Positions 62,273-64,000 of a stretch of 64,000 nucleotides of DNA are shown here, piece after piece; positions within the stretch are counted from its first letter, which is position 1; each line of letters opens with the position of its first letter. The notes beneath the pieces were generated by a model. That model was not told where the DNA came from, did no database searches, and was given only the letters and a program-made list of their open reading frames with translations. The translations under genes were made by a program, and so were the position numbers. Where the stretch lies: the NCBI RefSeq assembly GCF_905115235.1, contig NC_051851.1, forward strand, positions 153,464,692 through 153,528,691. Reading direction: 5' to 3'. Source of the DNA: Hermetia illucens (Eukaryota; Arthropoda; Insecta; Diptera; Stratiomyidae).

Positions 62273-64000
62273 TTAATTATTTCCTTCGAGATTTTTTCGT
62301 ATCCATGGCAAGAAATGTGTTACACGACTATATACTCCTGGATATTGTCCTTTACCGCAACCAATACCCCATGAAACAATACCAACTTGTACCCAACGTC
62401 CTTCGTTTACCATAAGAGGACCACCGGAATCACCCTGGAGGGAAGAAAGAGATTTAAAGCAGAGTTAACAAAAAGGTAGAAGAATAAACTAATTTTCTAT
62501 CTTGAATTTGTTTTTTTCTGGTTTGATGAAGAAGGTCTGAAGTAAGTGAGAGGATATACTTACGCTACATGAATCCTTTGCATTTTGTCCGGCGCACAAC
62601 ATTGTTTCGATAATACCTCCTGGTGCAGCGGCTCCGTATTTTAGTGAGCAATCTTGATTTCTCCAGATTGGGATAGATACCTTTTGAAGGATTGATGGTT
62701 GTTGACCGTCTGCAATGAACGAATTTGTAAAGGATTTTAAGGGTTGAAAGCGGATGTTTTTCTTTTGAGCGGTATCTTACTTTCTCTTAAACTTCCCCAG
62801 CCAATGACTGTGGCAACTTTGCCAGTGTAATCCGATTGGCCTGTGGGCAAACATATGGGTCTTATATTTTGCGTAAATTCGACTGGTCGATCCATAGTCA
62901 AAATAGCGACATCATTGTACTGAAAATAAAGAAATTTGTTTATTTAAAATTGCTACCTTCATGTATCTGATGAAGCCATAGCCTTTGTTTCTATAAAATG
63001 TCATTGGAACCAGATAATATTTTGAAGTTAAAGTTAAAGTTGAGATGATTCAAGTTCTAGAAAAATGACCTAGGATGGAACATTTTCGTTACAGTCATGT
63101 TTAGTTTTTCTCTCCATGAGTAAGTGGGGACATAATATATCTAGGGACTTCCCATTAAGGCTTCTTACTGGATAAAGTTGAGCCCTTTTATTAGTAATTT
63201 CAAAGAGGGGGCGGGGCGTAATTTTGTCGGATTCAAAGTTCAACCAGGGGCCCAGATTTTTACATCATTTCACCGCGCACATGGGTTTTCTCCTTACATC
63301 CCTATGCCGCCTTATGTTCCAAACCATTAACTTCTTTTTTCGCACTCGAGGTAAGGGTGATCTATGAAAATCATGCGTTATCCTTCAGAATCTTACTCTA
63401 GCTTATAAAGTCTGCAACCTTCTTTAGAATAATTTCCTTAAAATCCATAAAAACAGGACGTTTTATATCTGAAAATGCCAAAATGTTCCATTTTACTTCC
63501 AGCAATCTGCCTACCTGAATCTTTTCAAAATTTTAGCCGAATGTCATCTTGTGCCAAGGAAGCACAGAAGTTTGTGCAACTTGCTAACTGCGAAATTCCA
63601 GCGAGAGAGGAGTATATCTTGTGCTATGCTGACTAATTTTCGCCGCCATGTGATTGCCACTAAGAGCTTTGATGCAAAGGTCTACCTGAGAAACAGTTTC
63701 CTCGCAATCAGATCGTGAAAATGTCGGAACGTCACGAAAAATTTAACTGTTGCATCTTTCGTTTGCAGGTTCATCCCTTGTAAGCAGAGGAGGTCATTTC
63801 GCTAAGCACTTGTCTGCTCCGGGTAGGGTTAGAGGGAGAACATCCGGACCCAAGAATCCAATTTTGCTAAAATCTCTCCATTCGGTCTCTTCTCCCGTAA
63901 ATAAATTAAGCCCTCTTCTCGATGGGCTTACGTGTGATACTTATTTTAACATCGACCACATCTGGATGATCTTGTGTTATGGCATCATCATCATCAACGG
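62273..64000 (-). CDS. Trypsin-like S1 serine protease, 3' part of gene (5' end off window)
   Basis: Clear exons on the minus strand are 62919-62781 (YNDVAIL with catalytic Asp; [20 protein letters not shown]), 62709-62564 ([29 protein letters not shown]) and 62434-62273 ([40 protein letters not shown], stop). All introns are GT-AG and phases fit. Ser195 is in GDSGGP. Asp189 (KDSC) and Gly216/Gly226 positions predict cleavage after Arg/Lys. A further exon is likely at 63932-64000 ([20 protein letters not shown]), resembling the loop before the Asp strand of CLIP-type proteases. Its phase (1) does not join directly to the 62919 exon, so a small exon is probably missing between them, perhaps near 62960-62990. 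The His exon and any prodomain lie beyond 64000. Substrate unknown. Confidence 0.88.
62920..63931. other. Serine protease intron sequence
   Basis: About 1 kb between recognised exons. One weak candidate mini-exon (RYGFIRYMK reading, minus 62986-62960) would restore phase but has a poor acceptor. Nothing else recognised. Confidence 0.4.

Noticed and set aside
1-64000. A new multi-gene defence or mobile system
   Set aside because: All intact coding regions belong to known unrelated host families; the rest are recognisable retroelement or DNA-transposon remains.

Overview
This 64 kb window looks like nuclear DNA of an insect, most likely a fly (Diptera). It carries four spliced host genes: short GT-AG introns (60-231 nt) occur beside very long ones, and the proteins match insect/metazoan families. 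Much of the sequence is retroelement debris: R1-clade, RTE-clade, LOA/I-like and CR1/Jockey-like LINEs, a Penelope-like element, two Ty3/gypsy fossils, a mariner fragment, short TIR elements and a tRNA-derived SINE. I cannot name the species.

Host genes. (1) 5379-16246, minus: caspase-activated DNase (CAD/DFF40, Drosophila Drep4-like). Exon 1, the N-terminal half of the CIDE-N domain, lies 9.6 kb upstream of exon 2, and intron 1 is full of transposon fragments. (2) 17467-46453, plus: a complete class 2 P4-ATPase of the ATP9A/ATP9B (Neo1) type, with eight coding exon positions and two alternative first coding exons (17467-17702 and 28363-28457). Both splice in the same phase to the exon at 35940. 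Genes 1 and 2 are head to head about 1.2 kb apart. (3) 52918-53490, plus: mitochondrial ribosomal protein mRpL55, two exons. (4) 62273 to beyond 64000, minus: a trypsin-like S1 serine protease whose 5' part (catalytic His) is off the window.

Layout. 1-4140 is a chain of TE pieces. 4141-5378 has no recognised gene. 5379-16246 is the CAD gene with its TE-filled intron. 16247-17466 is the shared upstream region. 17703-35939 is P4-ATPase intron 1A, holding an RTE LINE with a nested TIR element, mariner, an LTR fossil, alternative exon 1B, a LOA-like LINE and an R1 deletion copy. 35940-39545 is the compact catalytic core. 39546-46319 is a 6.8 kb intron with mostly antisense LINEs and an intact-looking SINE with a perfect 12-bp target duplication. 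46454-52917 is AT-rich and gene-poor, with a minisatellite and a recent tandem duplication. 53491-62272 is a repeat block with a foldback-like palindrome, a Penelope-like element with a hammerhead ribozyme, and a LOA-like LINE.

Most notable: the hammerhead ribozyme (all three stems can be paired by eye) on the strand opposite the adjoining Penelope-like reverse transcriptase; a candidate caspase site (DQTD) inside CAD itself plus extra Cys/His residues; and the alternative N-termini of the ATP9 flippase. The genes are not a functional cluster. The structure is ordinary host genes expanded by retroelement insertion.
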